64,000 bases of DNA from CAVUFH01 sp963740835 (GTDB taxonomy: Bacteria; Actinomycetota; Acidimicrobiia; IMCC26256; PALSA-610): contig CAVUFH010000003.1 in the NCBI GenBank assembly GCA_963740835.1, positions 1-64,000 on the forward strand. The letters are read 5' to 3'. Both the position numbers and the translations under genes were made by a program. Of the stretch, positions 19,388 to 29,632 are shown one piece after another; positions within the stretch are counted from its first letter, which is position 1, and the number at the start of each line of letters is the position of its first letter. The notes below the pieces were generated by a model. The model did no database searches. It was not told the origin of the DNA and saw only the letters and a list, made by a program, of their open reading frames with translations.

Positions 19388-19679
19388 ATGATGAGAGCAA
19401 TGGGCAATGGCACCCGCGACGAACTCCTTGGTGGGCTGGCTGAGGCGATCGAGTCCGTGAGGCTCGCGCATCCCGTACGGGTCGCGGTCGACGGACGGCC
19501 AGCTGCTGGCAAGACGATGCTGGCCGACGAGCTCGCTCTGGTGCTGCGGGGCCGAGGCCGCGAGGTGATCCGCGCCGCGGCTCGAACGGGCCGGCTTCGA
19601 AGTGCACGCCACCACCCAACGCGGCCCCGAACTCGAACATGAAACCACCACGCAAGCCTTCCTAATCGCGCGTCGTTGA
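19388..19679 (+). pseudogene. Chimeric relic: uridine-kinase-like N-terminus joined to a methyltransferase C-terminus
   Basis: The first ~60 codons read as a P-loop kinase start (LAHPVRVAVDGRPAAGKTMLADELA), as in Udk-like nucleoside kinases, up to VIRA. Shortly after base 19568 a different frame carries RLERAGFEVHATTQRGPE and TQAFLIARR-stop, the typical C-terminal tail of SAM-dependent methyltransferases ('LxxAGFxVxxxxxRxP...AYLLARR'). The middles of both genes are missing, so this is a deletion junction between two former genes, not a domain fusion. Confidence 0.5.
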
Positions 19680-19966
19680 TAGCGCTCCGCGCTCCTGTGC
19701 CCCGAGGTTGTAGGACAGGGGAGCACCAGCTTTTCTACGCGCATGCATGAGTCTCGAATGGGAACGAACCATTGTGGACGCGCACGATCCCGAATCGTTG
19801 GGTGAAGTTCCCGCGGTTCTCCGGACACCTTTCCGAGTTGAGGCCGCGATTCGGCGTCGCAGTTGCTGACCGTGAGTGACGGCGTTTGGTCTTCCGTTGT
19901 GGTGCACGCGTGGTGCACGCAGCGCCCTGGTGCCGGTCAAGCGCGCCGAGGTCGACGCAGTTCAGC

Positions 19967-20491
19967 TCACTGAAGCGCCTGGTGGCTTGACCGTTCGGGT
20001 GCCGGGCCGGTGTCCGTGAATGCGACCATCGGCATGTGGGCGATCATGGCGAGGCGTCCGGCGTCGGAGCCGTCGTAGGAGTTCCCCGTCGAGTCCAGGA
20101 GTGTCCGAGCCGCGCGCGGATGCGCCGCTTCGTAGCGTGCGAACCGGTCGGCCGCCTCGCTCTCCTCGAGGAACCGTTGACTCGCGGCCCAACGCCGATT
20201 GCCTACCTGGACGGCGAGGGCGGGCGAGGCACCGAGGTTTCGATACCAGTCCGCGCCGGGGCCGGTGCCGGAACACACGATGTATTCATGGCGGTCGAAA
20301 TCGTGCTCGACGACCTCGACCGGCGTCTGGAACACGTCCCCGGATCGGCGACCCCGATGCGTCACGAGCAGCAGGTGATCGCCGAAGACGAACCCGAGCC
20401 GCCAGCGGAAGAGGTACACGGGCAGCCGGAGCAGGTGTTTGAAGCCGCCGGTCGGCTTCTGGCGGAAGCTCCAATTGTCGGGCAAGTGCAC
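19967..20491 (-). CDS. Nitroreductase/deazaflavin-dependent (DDN-type) oxidoreductase
   Basis: 174 residues. N-terminal helix (FKHLLRLPVYLFRWRLG), then GDHLLLVTHRGRRSGDVFQTPVEVVEHD, the strand-turn-strand with the TxGRxSG phosphate grip of F420-dependent DDN/split-barrel reductases, then GADWYRNLGASPALAVQVG and RFLEESEAADRFARYE. The family reduces quinones or nitro compounds with F420H2 at the membrane. ATG at 20491 with no clear alternative. The 19680-19966 interval downstream holds no recognisable gene. Confidence 0.85.
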   Translation of the reverse strand: MHLPDNWSFRQKPTGGFKHLLRLPVYLFRWRLGFVFGDHLLLVTHRGRRSGDVFQTPVEVVEHDFDRHEYIVCSGTGPGADWYRNLGASPALAVQVGNRRWAASQRFLEESEAADRFARYEAAHPRAARTLLDSTGNSYDGSDAGRLAMIAHMPMVAFTDTGPAPERSSHQALQ

Positions 20492-20648
20492 GGCTCAATG
20501 CTAAGCCGCGCCGTATCGCGAGGCCGCGTCGACCTGATGCACGGGGACGTCGAGTCGGCGAAGCCGACGGCCCCGACTGCCGTTGTTGCGATCGCGATCG
20601 TGACACGTCGTACGCGGTCTCACCGCCGGCGCCGTCAAGGAGTGAACT

Positions 20649-20806
20649 GTGGAAGTGAGCGGACTCGAACCGCCGACTTCTAGGTTGCGAATGAAGAGTC
20701 ACGGCACCAGGCGCCCCGCAGCGCCGCGAAACGCCAGGTGACTACCGGGCGCGCCACGACACGCCACCTCTTACCGCGCCGGACGCGCGCCATGGACGCA
20801 TGTCAG
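20649..20806 (-). repeat. tRNA-derived dispersed repeat, copy 2
   Basis: Same architecture as the 11.2-kb copy, with small differences in the tRNA-like part (GTGGAAG for GTGGAGG on the plus strand; GTTGCGAAT). On the minus strand the GC-rich arm is an open frame that starts ATG at about 20793 (MARVRRGKRW, then WRFAALRG) and stops inside the tRNA-like part. Ends near CATGGACGCATGTCAG. Confidence 0.72.
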
Positions 20807-21146
20807 AGATGGTCGAACTCGGTACTCGGACGGCCCTGGCATCCCCGGAGGGATCCGGATGAGCGACCGCGCGCGAGGCAACGATCAGCTTCGGGCGTCG
20901 ACGCGCGACCGGCCACAGGATTTGAGGTCGTCAACCGTCGGGGGCGCTCGCGGCGGGGCGTTCTCGGCGGTGGCTTGACCGTCGGCACCGTGAACGAGGG
21001 CGCCTACCGACAAACGCGACTTCGTTTCAGCGTGACGCGGCTGCTGCGCACGGCCCGCCAGATGTCGAGAAGGACGAGCGTTCCGAGCGTCGTCGCACGC
21101 TCGGGAGTCGGACGAAGCGGGCGGAGGGCTCGTAGGGTCGCCGGCT
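20807..21146. other. Intergenic region with no recognised gene
   Basis: 340 bases between the repeat and the membrane-protein gene. Both strands have open stretches because of high GC, but none shows family motifs. I see no promoter with a clear -10. Confidence 0.4.
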
Positions 21147-22358
21147 GTGGAGACGGCAGCCGTCCTGGCAGGGATCGTCGCCGGTGTTGTCGCGGTCACC
21201 CGGCCGGCGGCGCGCACGTCAGAAGGTTGGCGGGCGACCGTCACGCCGCTGGCGTCGATCATCGGCAGCGGCTTCCTCGTGCTCGCTCCCTTGTTGGCGG
21301 CAACGGTCGCGGAGTGGGCTCCGATCGCGATGCTGGGAATCGTGACCGTGGCCTACGCGATCGGCGCATCGCTGCGCTTCAACATCCTCCACGTCGAACC
21401 GCAGCTCGCAGCGCCAGCGCCGTCCCGTGCGATGACCGATCTCGAGCGCGTGTCGCGCGTCGCGCTCGGCTTCGCGTACACCATTTCGGTCGCGTTTTAT
21501 CTGCGGCTGCTCGCCTCGTTTGTCCTCGATGCCTTCGGTGCCGACACCGAGCTCAACGGGCGCATCATCACGACCGCAATCCTCGCCGCAATTGGGGTGC
21601 TCGGCCTCGTGCGCGGCCTGCACGGCATCGAAGCCGTCGAGATCCCCGCCGTCGACTTCAAGCTCGTCGTCATCGGCGGTCTCCTGGCCGGCATGTTGGC
21701 CTACGACGCGCTTCACGGATCGGCGACGGCCACCGCCTACCACCATCATCCAATCGACCTCAGCGGCATGACCGTGGCTCGCCGCCTTGCCGGCATGCTG
21801 CTCGTCGTCCAGGGCTTCGAGACCTCGCGCTATCTCGGCCACTACTACAGCCGCGAGCTACGCGTACGAACCATGAAACACGCACAGGTCATCAGCGGTG
21901 CGATCTACGTCGCCTTCGCGGCGCTGGTCGTCGCCTTGTTCGGACACCTCGGCAGCGGGCCGCGAGAGACCGCGATCCTCGACGCCGCGCGCATCGTGTC
22001 CCCCATCCTCGCGCCCCTCCTCGTCCTCGCCGCGATCGCCAGCCAACTCTCTGCCGCGACCGCCGACACTGCCGGCGGCAGCGAAATGCTCACGGACCGT
22101 CCCCGCCACCAAGGCGGCAACGTCGGCTACCCAGCAGTCGCGTTCGGCGCCGCGCTCGTCGCCTGGTTCGTCAACATCTTCTCGATCGTGAGTTTCGCGT
22201 CCCGTGCCTTCGCCATCTACTACCTCTGTCAAGCTGTGCTCACCGCGATCACCGCCCGGCGTCTCCGGACACCTCGCTACGCCCTCGTAATCGTCGCCAG
22301 CGCCTTGCTCGCCGCGGTGCTTCTCTTCGTTGCCCTCGCTGCGATCCCCGGCGACTGA
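21147..22358 (+). CDS. Polytopic membrane protein, transporter-like, unknown function
   Basis: 403 residues with about 11-12 hydrophobic helices spread over the whole length (e.g. AVLAGIVAGVVAVT, IIGSGFLVLAPLLAATV, MLGIVTVAYAIGASL, VIGGLLAGMLAYDAL, YALVIVASALLAAVLLFV). Glycine-rich GSGF in the first helices and a conserved central 'LVVQGFETSRYLG' recall the amino-acid/polyamine (APC, LeuT-fold) transporters, but the APC signature is weak. GTG start at 21147. No neighbour suggests a substrate. Confidence 0.65.
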   Translation: METAAVLAGIVAGVVAVTRPAARTSEGWRATVTPLASIIGSGFLVLAPLLAATVAEWAPIAMLGIVTVAYAIGASLRFNILHVEPQLAAPAPSRAMTDLERVSRVALGFAYTISVAFYLRLLASFVLDAFGADTELNGRIITTAILAAIGVLGLVRGLHGIEAVEIPAVDFKLVVIGGLLAGMLAYDALHGSATATAYHHHPIDLSGMTVARRLAGMLLVVQGFETSRYLGHYYSRELRVRTMKHAQVISGAIYVAFAALVVALFGHLGSGPRETAILDAARIVSPILAPLLVLAAIASQLSAATADTAGGSEMLTDRPRHQGGNVGYPAVAFGAALVAWFVNIFSIVSFASRAFAIYYLCQAVLTAITARRLRTPRYALVIVASALLAAVLLFVALAAIPGD

Positions 22359-22474
22359 CCCTCCTCATCCGGTGTGGGGACGAGCGTCGGCATCCGGCCC
22401 CGACGCCGCGAGCTCCTCTGCGGGTACGGCGTCCACACGCAAGCGCTTCGTGCGGCGCGTTATCCTTCGCGCCG

Positions 22475-23872
22475 ATGCGTGGCGACGACATCGCCTTCGC
22501 GACGATGACGAGCCAGCGCGCGATGCTGGCAGATGGGTCGCTGACTGCGCGTGAGCTCGCGTCGATGTACTTGGAGCGAATCCAGCGGCTGAACCGAGGG
22601 CTGAACGCGTTCGTGTCTGTGCGGGGGGACGCGGCGCTGCACGAAGCGGACCAGGCGCAGGAATTGCTCCACCGTGGCGACAACCGGCCCCTGCTCGGCA
22701 TCCCCTTCGCGGTCAAGGACGAGCACGATCTAGCCGGTGAGGTGACGTCCTATGGGACGGGTGCGGTCGTCAACGTGGCCGAAGCCGATTCCGAGATCGT
22801 GCGGATCCTTCGGGACGGTGGCGCGATTGCACTTGGCAAGACGACGCTCCCGGAACTGGGTGCCTATCCGTTCACGGAGTCGACAACGTGGGGCGTGACG
22901 CACAACCCGTGGGACCAGAAGCGTACGCCCGGAGGGTCGAGCGGTGGGAGTGCGGCAGCCGTCGCGGCCGGCCTCGTGACGTTCGCAACCGCGGGCGATG
23001 GTGGCGGCTCCATCCGCATTCCGGCCTCGTGTTGCAACCTGTTCGGGTTGAAGGTGCAACGAGGGCGGGTGAGCGCGGCACCTCGCCCCGAGTCGGTCGG
23101 TGGATTGTCGGTCAACGGCGTGTTGACTCGCGACGTCACAGATGCGGCGGTCTTGTACGACATGCTCAGCGACGTATCCGTCGGTCGATGCGGCGGCACG
23201 GGCTGGGGCCGTTCTCTGCTCGAAGCAGTCATGGCGGGGCCGGGAAGGCTCCGTATCGGCGTTGCCACGCGGCTCGGGATGCGCGGCGCAGATCGCGCCG
23301 GAAGTGCGCGCCGCGCTGGCCGGCACCACGACCGTGTTGCGCGAGCTGGGGCATTCCCTCACGGAGGTCAATGTCGATCCCGGGAGGTGGCTCGTGCCAT
23401 TCACAGTCCTCGGGATGCGGATACTTGTCGATGAGGCGCAAGGGTTGCAGTTCCCGGAACGACTCGAACGTCGTACGCGAGCCACGCTGCGTACTGCCTC
23501 GTATGTGAGCCCGCGCGTAGTGCGTTGGGCGATCGGCCGACAAGGCCAGATCGCCCGGCGCACGAATCGCGTGTTCGACGAGGTCGATCTCGTACTCACT
23601 CCAACCCTTGCTCAACCACCTGTCGAGGCGGAGAACTGGGCCGGACGCGGAACATTCCGTACCGCGGCGGTGTCGGCCGCTGGTGTCCCTTCACGTCCCT
23701 CTGGAACCTCATCGGGCAACCCGCCGCGAGCATTCCGGCCGGCTTCACCGACTCAGGCCTGCCGGTTGGCATCCAACTGCTCGCACCATCCGACGGCGAG
23801 CGCACTCTCATTGCGGTCGCATCGCAGCTGGAGCACGAGCAGCGATGGACTGACGCAAGACCTGCACTGTGA
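22475..23872 (+). pseudogene. Amidase-signature hydrolase with two frameshifts
   Basis: Starts ATG and reads a full amidase-signature enzyme across three frames. Catalytic Lys81 lies in PFAVKDEHDLAG, the cis-Ser in TPGGSSGGSAAA (155-156) and the nucleophile Ser179 in GDGGGSIRIP, so the Ser-cisSer-Lys triad is intact. Frames break near 23280 (after IGVATRLG) and near 23690; the last part (TSLWNLIGQPAASIPAG) is the usual C-terminal amidase strand. Hydrolyses an unknown amide. As the triad lies upstream of both breaks, a truncated product would lack the C-terminal half of the fold. Confidence 0.82.
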
Positions 23873-24012
23873 GTACACAGACCCCGCCGACCCGACCCGG
23901 ACTACATGGCGCCTTGGCGAACCAGTGCCCGCGGGGCGCGCCTTTGCGTGCTGTTGGAGGCCGCGGGCCGAAGCCGGGACACGCCCCGTCCAGCTGACGT
24001 ACGCTGAGGCTC

Positions 24013-25335
24013 ATGCGGGACGCGCTTCCGCTCGTCGAGTTCGCCTCCCTCGTCGGGGCTCCAGTGGACGAACTCGAGACGTACCTCGACCACGGGCTGC
24101 TCGATCTCGAACGCGACGGCCTGTTCGATGACCTCGACGTCATTCGGCTCGACACGATCCGGCACTTCCTCGATCAAGGTTGGACGGTGAGCGAGCTCGC
24201 CGATGCGATCGCGGAGGGCGCAGTCGGCGACGTGATCACGGACATCGTCTTCGATGCCAGCACCACGTACACGCTCGATGAAGCAGCTGAAATGAGCGGC
24301 ATCGATGTCGAACAGCTGCGCGCAGTCGGGAACGCGTTCGGGTTCGCCGACGACAGGCTGAGCGAAGCCGACCGCGAGATGCTCAGCGTGTTCGAGACGG
24401 TCGTCGGTTCCGGATTGCCCTTCGAGGCGATCGTCGAGGGTGCACGCGTGATGGGTGACACGCTCCGCCGACTTGCCGAGACCGAGGTTCGGCTCGTACA
24501 CGTCTACGTCCACGAGCGGTTGGTTGCTGCCGGCGCTTCGCACGAAGAGGTGAGCCGTCAGATCTTCGATGTACAGGGAGTTCTCACACCGGTCCTCGAC
24601 CCGCTCATTCAGCACGTGCACCGCCACCACCTCATCCAAGCGACCATCGAGGACGTGTTCCTGCATCTGACCTCTGAGAGCGCGGTTCCGGAGATCCTCG
24701 GGTCGGTGCAAGCCGCGATCGTCTTCGCCGATGTCGCGTCCTTCACTGAGTTCGCGAACGCAGAGGGCGACGAAGCTGCGGCGACGGTTGTCGCGCGCCT
24801 CGATGGCGTTGTCCGCGCGCTTGCTCTCGAGCACGAAGGCAAGGTTGCCAAACAACTCGGTGACGGCTTCATGCTGGTGTTCCGTCGATCGGCAGACGCC
24901 GTCCGTTTCGCAGTCGGACTCCAGGGCGTGGTGAGGCGCGCCGGCGATCTGCCCTCGGTGCGCATAGGGATCAACACAGGCAATGTCTTGCACCGTGCGG
25001 ACGATTACGTCGGCAGCGCGGTGAATCTCGCATCGCGCGTCACGAACGCCGCCATGGCCGACCAGATCCTTGTCACCGATTCAGTCGTCGCCAACGTCGA
25101 CGACGCAACGGTGAGAATCGAAGAGGTAGGCGTGCGGCTGCTACGAGGCGTAGACGCGCCGCTCGCGCTGTGGCGCGTCGCACACGGCACGGCGACGCGT
25201 GATCCGGTCTGCGGCGCGGAGGTCGGTGCCATCGCTGCCGCCCGGCTCAGCCGCGAAGGCCGGGAACTTGCCTTCTGCTCCGAAGCTTGTCTGCGTCGCT
25301 TCGTGGAGAACCCGGCGCGCTACGCGGTGCCCTGA
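24013..25335 (+). CDS. Class III adenylate cyclase with Rv1264-like regulatory domain and C-terminal YHS domain
   Basis: 440 residues. Residues 1-230 form an all-helical regulatory domain like the pH-sensing N-terminus of mycobacterial Rv1264. The cyclase domain has metal Asp in FADVASFT, substrate Lys in KQLGDG with the second metal Asp, and Asn/Arg in YVGSAVNLASR, so it should be active in forming cAMP. The last ~45 residues are a YHS-type metal-binding domain (DPVCGAEV..., FCSEACLRRFVENPARY) with three cysteines. That tail is unusual and suggests metal-responsive control. Stands alone, ATG start. Confidence 0.88.
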   Translation: MRDALPLVEFASLVGAPVDELETYLDHGLLDLERDGLFDDLDVIRLDTIRHFLDQGWTVSELADAIAEGAVGDVITDIVFDASTTYTLDEAAEMSGIDVEQLRAVGNAFGFADDRLSEADREMLSVFETVVGSGLPFEAIVEGARVMGDTLRRLAETEVRLVHVYVHERLVAAGASHEEVSRQIFDVQGVLTPVLDPLIQHVHRHHLIQATIEDVFLHLTSESAVPEILGSVQAAIVFADVASFTEFANAEGDEAAATVVARLDGVVRALALEHEGKVAKQLGDGFMLVFRRSADAVRFAVGLQGVVRRAGDLPSVRIGINTGNVLHRADDYVGSAVNLASRVTNAAMADQILVTDSVVANVDDATVRIEEVGVRLLRGVDAPLALWRVAHGTATRDPVCGAEVGAIAAARLSREGRELAFCSEACLRRFVENPARYAVP

Positions 25336-25797
25336 TGCAACTTCGGAGAACGATGTCCTCGCCCGTTCGGGTCAGGGCGTTCCGTGACGTGAAGGTCCGG
25401 GGAGACGATTCCGAAGGCGTGACCCTGTTGCCGCTCAGCGCGTCTGCAAGCCGCGACGAGAACGTCCGGGATCGTGACCGATTCGACGTCGACGGCGACG
25501 CCGCGGGTCACGTCACCCTGGGGCTCGGACTGGACACGCCGCAAGCCCGCTCGCCGCTTGGAAGCACGCATCGCACGGAAGGGTCGCGGCGGCCGACGAG
25601 GCGATCTTCGCAGTGAGTCGAACCGCGGCCGACTCGCGCACACTGCCGAAGAATCCCCCAAACCCAACCCTTCCGGCCGCGCGCCGTCTACAGGACCGCG
25701 CTCGTGACAAGACGCGCGGTCTGAGTACGTGGAGGCGATCGGACTTCTCTCAAAGCCCTTCGATGTCGACCCGATCGGTGAGTGAGAGACGCACACC
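25336..25797. other. Intergenic region with no recognised gene
   Basis: 462 bases between the 3' ends of two convergent cyclase-type genes. Open frames exist on both strands but lack motifs. No clear hairpin terminator was found by eye. Confidence 0.4.
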
Positions 25798-28700
25798 TCA
25801 GCGCGCCATCTCGAGGTCATCGAGCAGTCGCCTGGCGTCTATCAGATCGGCCGTCGCGTCACCCTCCGTGAGCCGCGCGTACGCAGCGCTCAGCAATGCC
25901 GCCGCCTGTTCGATCTTGCCCTGCGCGAACCAACATCGGGCAAGCGCCAAGCTCGCTCGCAGCTGGAGCATCGGTGCCTCGAGTTGGTCCGCGCGCGCAA
26001 CGGCCTGCACGAACCAGGGTTCGGACACGACCGTGTCACTCGAATGCTCGAACAGCAGATTGCCCTTGACCAACAGCAGCTCCGACGACAGCGTTTGCGG
26101 TTCGGGGAGCCCGGCTACGGCCAAGAGCGCCTCGTCGATACGCGCAACGCCCTCGCCCGACCGTCCGGCCTTACCGAGAACCACTGCGTGGAGTTGCAGG
26201 AGCGACGGCCAGAAGACGGGGGGCGACTTCAACGCGCGGTACTGGTCCAGCGCCGCTTCCAGGCGGGCCAGGCCACCGTCGACGGATCCGGTCGCCGCGA
26301 TCGCCGCGCCCTGCAAACACGACGCCGCCGCGGTCCACACCGGAAACTCATGCGCCGCCGCGATTGCGATCACCACATCGGCATGCTCCGCGGCACGCTC
26401 GGCTTCGCGGAGCCACATGTGGATCAAACCCGTGTGGAAGTGCGCATAGGCAGCGCTCTGCGGATGGTGCAGTCGCTCCGCGAGCTCGATCGCTTCGTAG
26501 GCGCGAGCCCGCGAACGGTCGACGCTGCCGTTCATCCAGAGCAGCATTCCTTCGACGACGTGGCACACCACGCTGGGGTCGTTGCCGGCATCGAATCGCT
26601 CGACCTTGCGCGGCGCGGCGTCGTACGCCGCGATGCCGCGTTCCAAGTGGTCAATACCCGGTTGGAAGTGGGCGAGCATGCCCTCGCTCGCGCCGATCAC
26701 GACGTGGCCCTCGACGCGTGCCCGCGTGTTGTCGAAGCGTTCGGCCAGTGCCAGGAGCTGCTCGCCGATCCGCACCGACTTCTCGAACTCGGCTCGGTAG
26801 ATGTAGAAGGTCGAGAGCCCGCGCAACACCGGCAGTAGTTGCGGAAGCTCGCCCTGCGCCTCGCAGAGTTCCACCGCGCGCTCGAACGCTCGTTCCGTTT
26901 CGGCCGTATAGCCCTCGGACGCCAGCAAGACTCGAGCCAAGCTCGTCTGCAGCAAGATCTGCTGCAGGAGACGCTCTTCGTTCGCGGGCGTCGAAGAGAG
27001 CACGTCGAGGAGATCCCTGATCATGGTCGCGGTTTGGTGGTACCAACCGTGGGTGTTGTAGAGCGGCCAGAGACCGTCGGTGAGCTTCCCGAGTTCCTCG
27101 AAGTCCTTCTCGGCAACCCAGTACCGCCAAGCCGCGCCGAGGTTGCCGATGTCTGCGGCCATGCCCTCCGACGTGGCGTCACTTGCATCACCAGTCAGCA
27201 TCTCGGACTGGCGGCTCGCCATATCGGCGAAGTACTCCGCGTGCGCCCGTCGGGCGCAGTCGCGCAGATCCAGGTCGGTGCCGAGTTGTTCGGCCGCGAA
27301 GTCGCGGATCGTCTCGAGCATCGACAGGCGCGGACCGACAGCTTCGGCACCGACCCGGCGCAGCAGACTCTTGTCGACCAACGAACCGAGCCCATCCAAG
27401 ATGTCGATGCCGTCGAGTCCCTGCACGCGCCCGGCGACCGTCTCGACCGCCTCGACGGTCACACCCGAGAACACGGCGAGCAACGCGAGGAGCCGCTGCT
27501 CGGGATCGGTCAGCAGTTCGTAGCTCCAAAGGATCGTGCCGCGCAGCGTGCGCTGGCGTTCCGGTGCATCGCGCGCTCCACCCTTCAGAAGGTCGAGGCG
27601 ATCGCCGAGCCGCTCGACGAGCGCCTGCGGCGACAGCAGCGCGAGCCGAGCAGTCGCGAGCTCGATCGCCAGTGGAAGTCCGTCCAGCCGAATGCAGAGC
27701 TCGCGCACCGCCGCCGCATTTTCGCCGGTGAGCTCGAAGTCCGACCTGACTGCCCGCGCGCGCTCGACGAACAGCTGTACTGCCTCGGACTCGGCCAACG
27801 CCGCGACCGGGCGTTCTCCGATCTCGGCGCTCGGCAGCGCGAGCGGTGGAACCGTATACACCTGCTCACCCAAGACGTTGAGAGCTTCGCGGCTCGTCAC
27901 CAACAGCGTCAGCGCAGGGCAGTCACGGAGCAGTTCCGTGGCGACGAGCGCAGCCGCGGTCACTTGTTCGAAGTTGTCGAAGACGAGCAGCATCGGCTGG
28001 GATCCGATTCGCTCCTTGATCGCGTCGAGGAGCGGACGGTCCTTCTGTTCGCGCGCACCGACCGCTCGCGCGGTGACCGACAGCACGGTTTCGACATCGC
28101 GGGACGCGCTGAGGTCGACGAACGAGACCCGGTCGGCGAAGTCGTGGCGCATTTCATTCGCCGCTTGCACCGCCAACCGGGTCTTGCCGGTGCCGCCGGG
28201 ACCGAACAACGTGAGCAGCCGCGTGGTGCCGAGACGGTCGACGATGTCGCGGAGCTCATTGACGCGGCCGACGAAACGGTCGAGCGGCTGTGGCAGCGTG
28301 CGCGGTAGCGCGTCGAGCGAACGCAGCGGCGGGAACGTCGAGGCCAGGCCGGGCGCGCCGACCTGGAACACGTGCATCGACAACTGCAGATCGCGCAACC
28401 GGTGCTCTCCGAGATCGACCAGGTCGACGCCGGACGGCAGCGCTCCGCGCACGAGCTCCGCCGTCGAGCCCGAGATCACAAGCTGCCCGCCGTGCGCGAC
28501 TCCCATGAGCCGAGCGCACCGGTTCAGCGTGTGACTCTCATATTGATCGCCGACGACACGACCCTCGCCGGTGTGGATACCCATGCGCGCTCGCAACGGT
28601 CCGAGACTGCCCCAGTTCTCGGATACCAACGCCAGCTGCGCGTCGACCGCGGCCGCGACGGCGGCGGGCGCCGCTCCGAACGCAGCCGCCACGCCGTCGC

Positions 28701-28869
28701 CCATATACGAGAACACGACGCCCCCATGACCTTGCACGGCATCGTTCAACAACTCGTGGTGTCGCGCGACTGCTACCGCCATCGCCTCACGATCCGATTC
28801 CCAAAGCCGCGTCGAGCCCTGCAAATCCGTGAAGAGAAACGTGACCGTCCCCGACGGCAACTCCGACAC
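25798..28869 (-). CDS. Large AAA-ATPase regulator with N-terminal cyclase-like domain
   Basis: About 1,023 residues from a GTG at 28869 that follows GGGGGG; the frame is open 51 bases further. Class III cyclase-like domain (TVTFLFTDLQGSTRLWE, metal Asp present; YMGDG second Asp; LNRCARL Asn/Arg). The adenine-specifying Lys, normally in 'VFKTMGDG', is replaced (VFSYMGDG), so catalysis is doubtful. Then an NB-ARC/AfsR-like ATPase (FGPGGTGKTRLAV; LLVFDNFEQV; GLPLAIELA) and TPR repeats to the C-terminus. No LuxR or OmpR DNA-binding domain is visible. Probably a signal-integrating protein. Uninterrupted, unlike its relatives here. Confidence 0.85.
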   Translation of the reverse strand: MSELPSGTVTFLFTDLQGSTRLWESDREAMAVAVARHHELLNDAVQGHGGVVFSYMGDGVAAAFGAAPAAVAAAVDAQLALVSENWGSLGPLRARMGIHTGEGRVVGDQYESHTLNRCARLMGVAHGGQLVISGSTAELVRGALPSGVDLVDLGEHRLRDLQLSMHVFQVGAPGLASTFPPLRSLDALPRTLPQPLDRFVGRVNELRDIVDRLGTTRLLTLFGPGGTGKTRLAVQAANEMRHDFADRVSFVDLSASRDVETVLSVTARAVGAREQKDRPLLDAIKERIGSQPMLLVFDNFEQVTAAALVATELLRDCPALTLLVTSREALNVLGEQVYTVPPLALPSAEIGERPVAALAESEAVQLFVERARAVRSDFELTGENAAAVRELCIRLDGLPLAIELATARLALLSPQALVERLGDRLDLLKGGARDAPERQRTLRGTILWSYELLTDPEQRLLALLAVFSGVTVEAVETVAGRVQGLDGIDILDGLGSLVDKSLLRRVGAEAVGPRLSMLETIRDFAAEQLGTDLDLRDCARRAHAEYFADMASRQSEMLTGDASDATSEGMAADIGNLGAAWRYWVAEKDFEELGKLTDGLWPLYNTHGWYHQTATMIRDLLDVLSSTPANEERLLQQILLQTSLARVLLASEGYTAETERAFERAVELCEAQGELPQLLPVLRGLSTFYIYRAEFEKSVRIGEQLLALAERFDNTRARVEGHVVIGASEGMLAHFQPGIDHLERGIAAYDAAPRKVERFDAGNDPSVVCHVVEGMLLWMNGSVDRSRARAYEAIELAERLHHPQSAAYAHFHTGLIHMWLREAERAAEHADVVIAIAAAHEFPVWTAAASCLQGAAIAATGSVDGGLARLEAALDQYRALKSPPVFWPSLLQLHAVVLGKAGRSGEGVARIDEALLAVAGLPEPQTLSSELLLVKGNLLFEHSSDTVVSEPWFVQAVARADQLEAPMLQLRASLALARCWFAQGKIEQAAALLSAAYARLTEGDATADLIDARRLLDDLEMAR

Positions 28870-29036
28870 CGCGTGCCCCCCGATCCGTTCCCGCGCGCGA
28901 CCGGGCCAGTATCCCAGCAAACCGCGCAGGAACTCGACCGACTCGGGTTTGTTGAGAGCGATCAGACCCGACAGCGATCGAGAGCGCGAGCGCGAGGCGG
29001 ACCATGACGAGTGGATGTTGTGGATTCACAGCGATG

Positions 29037-29205
29037 GTGGAGGTGAGCGGACTCGAACCGCCGAATTCTACGTTGCGAAAGGAAATTGAGGTCACGACGT
29101 GCCGCTCGGTGCCGCGAAGTGCCCGCTCATCGCCGGACGCGCCACGACGTGCCACCTGAGGCCGCGAGGGGCACGCGCCATTGACGCGCCATGACACCGC
29201 CGTCG
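29037..29205 (-). repeat. tRNA-derived dispersed repeat, copy 3
   Basis: tRNA-like 3' half on the minus strand (one change: GAATTC for GACTTC on the plus strand) plus GC-rich arm. The arm again has an ATG-led frame on the minus strand, MARAPRGLRWHVVARP then HFAAPSG, closed by a stop before the tRNA-like part. Lies 170 bases upstream of the AAA-cyclase start. Confidence 0.72.
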
Positions 29206-29632
29206 GCTCGTGCTGCGCCGCGCCGAAGGGGACTCAATTGAGACGCGCGGTCGGTGGGCAACACTCCGTACGCACCAATCGATCCATCTGTCCAGCGTGT
29301 GCTCCTCGGCGCCGCTCTCCCGCGCGTGGCCCCCTCGAGCGCGACATCGAGCGCATCGTCGACATCGTCCTTCGTCGGTTCGCTTGCGGCGTCGCCGGGA
29401 CAATCGAATGGCTTGCGATTTCGCCCCGAGCGCCTGACCGCCCCGGCTCGTTGCGCGGAGGTCTTCTCCGGCAAGGAACGCCGCGGCACGCTGCGTGCAG
29501 CGCGTCGTACGCCAGCCGAAATGACGCGACAGATCGGATGCCTGCGGTAAGCGCACGCGCCGCACTGGGTTGCGGGTAGAGCGCCGGTTCGGCGGCCGTC
29601 TCGCAACGCCCGGCCCGCGGCGGAGGGCAGCT
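29206..29632. other. Intergenic region with no recognised gene
   Basis: 427 bases between the repeat and the control region of the small ORF at 29703. Antisense open frames on the minus strand are GC artefacts with no motif. Confidence 0.35.
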
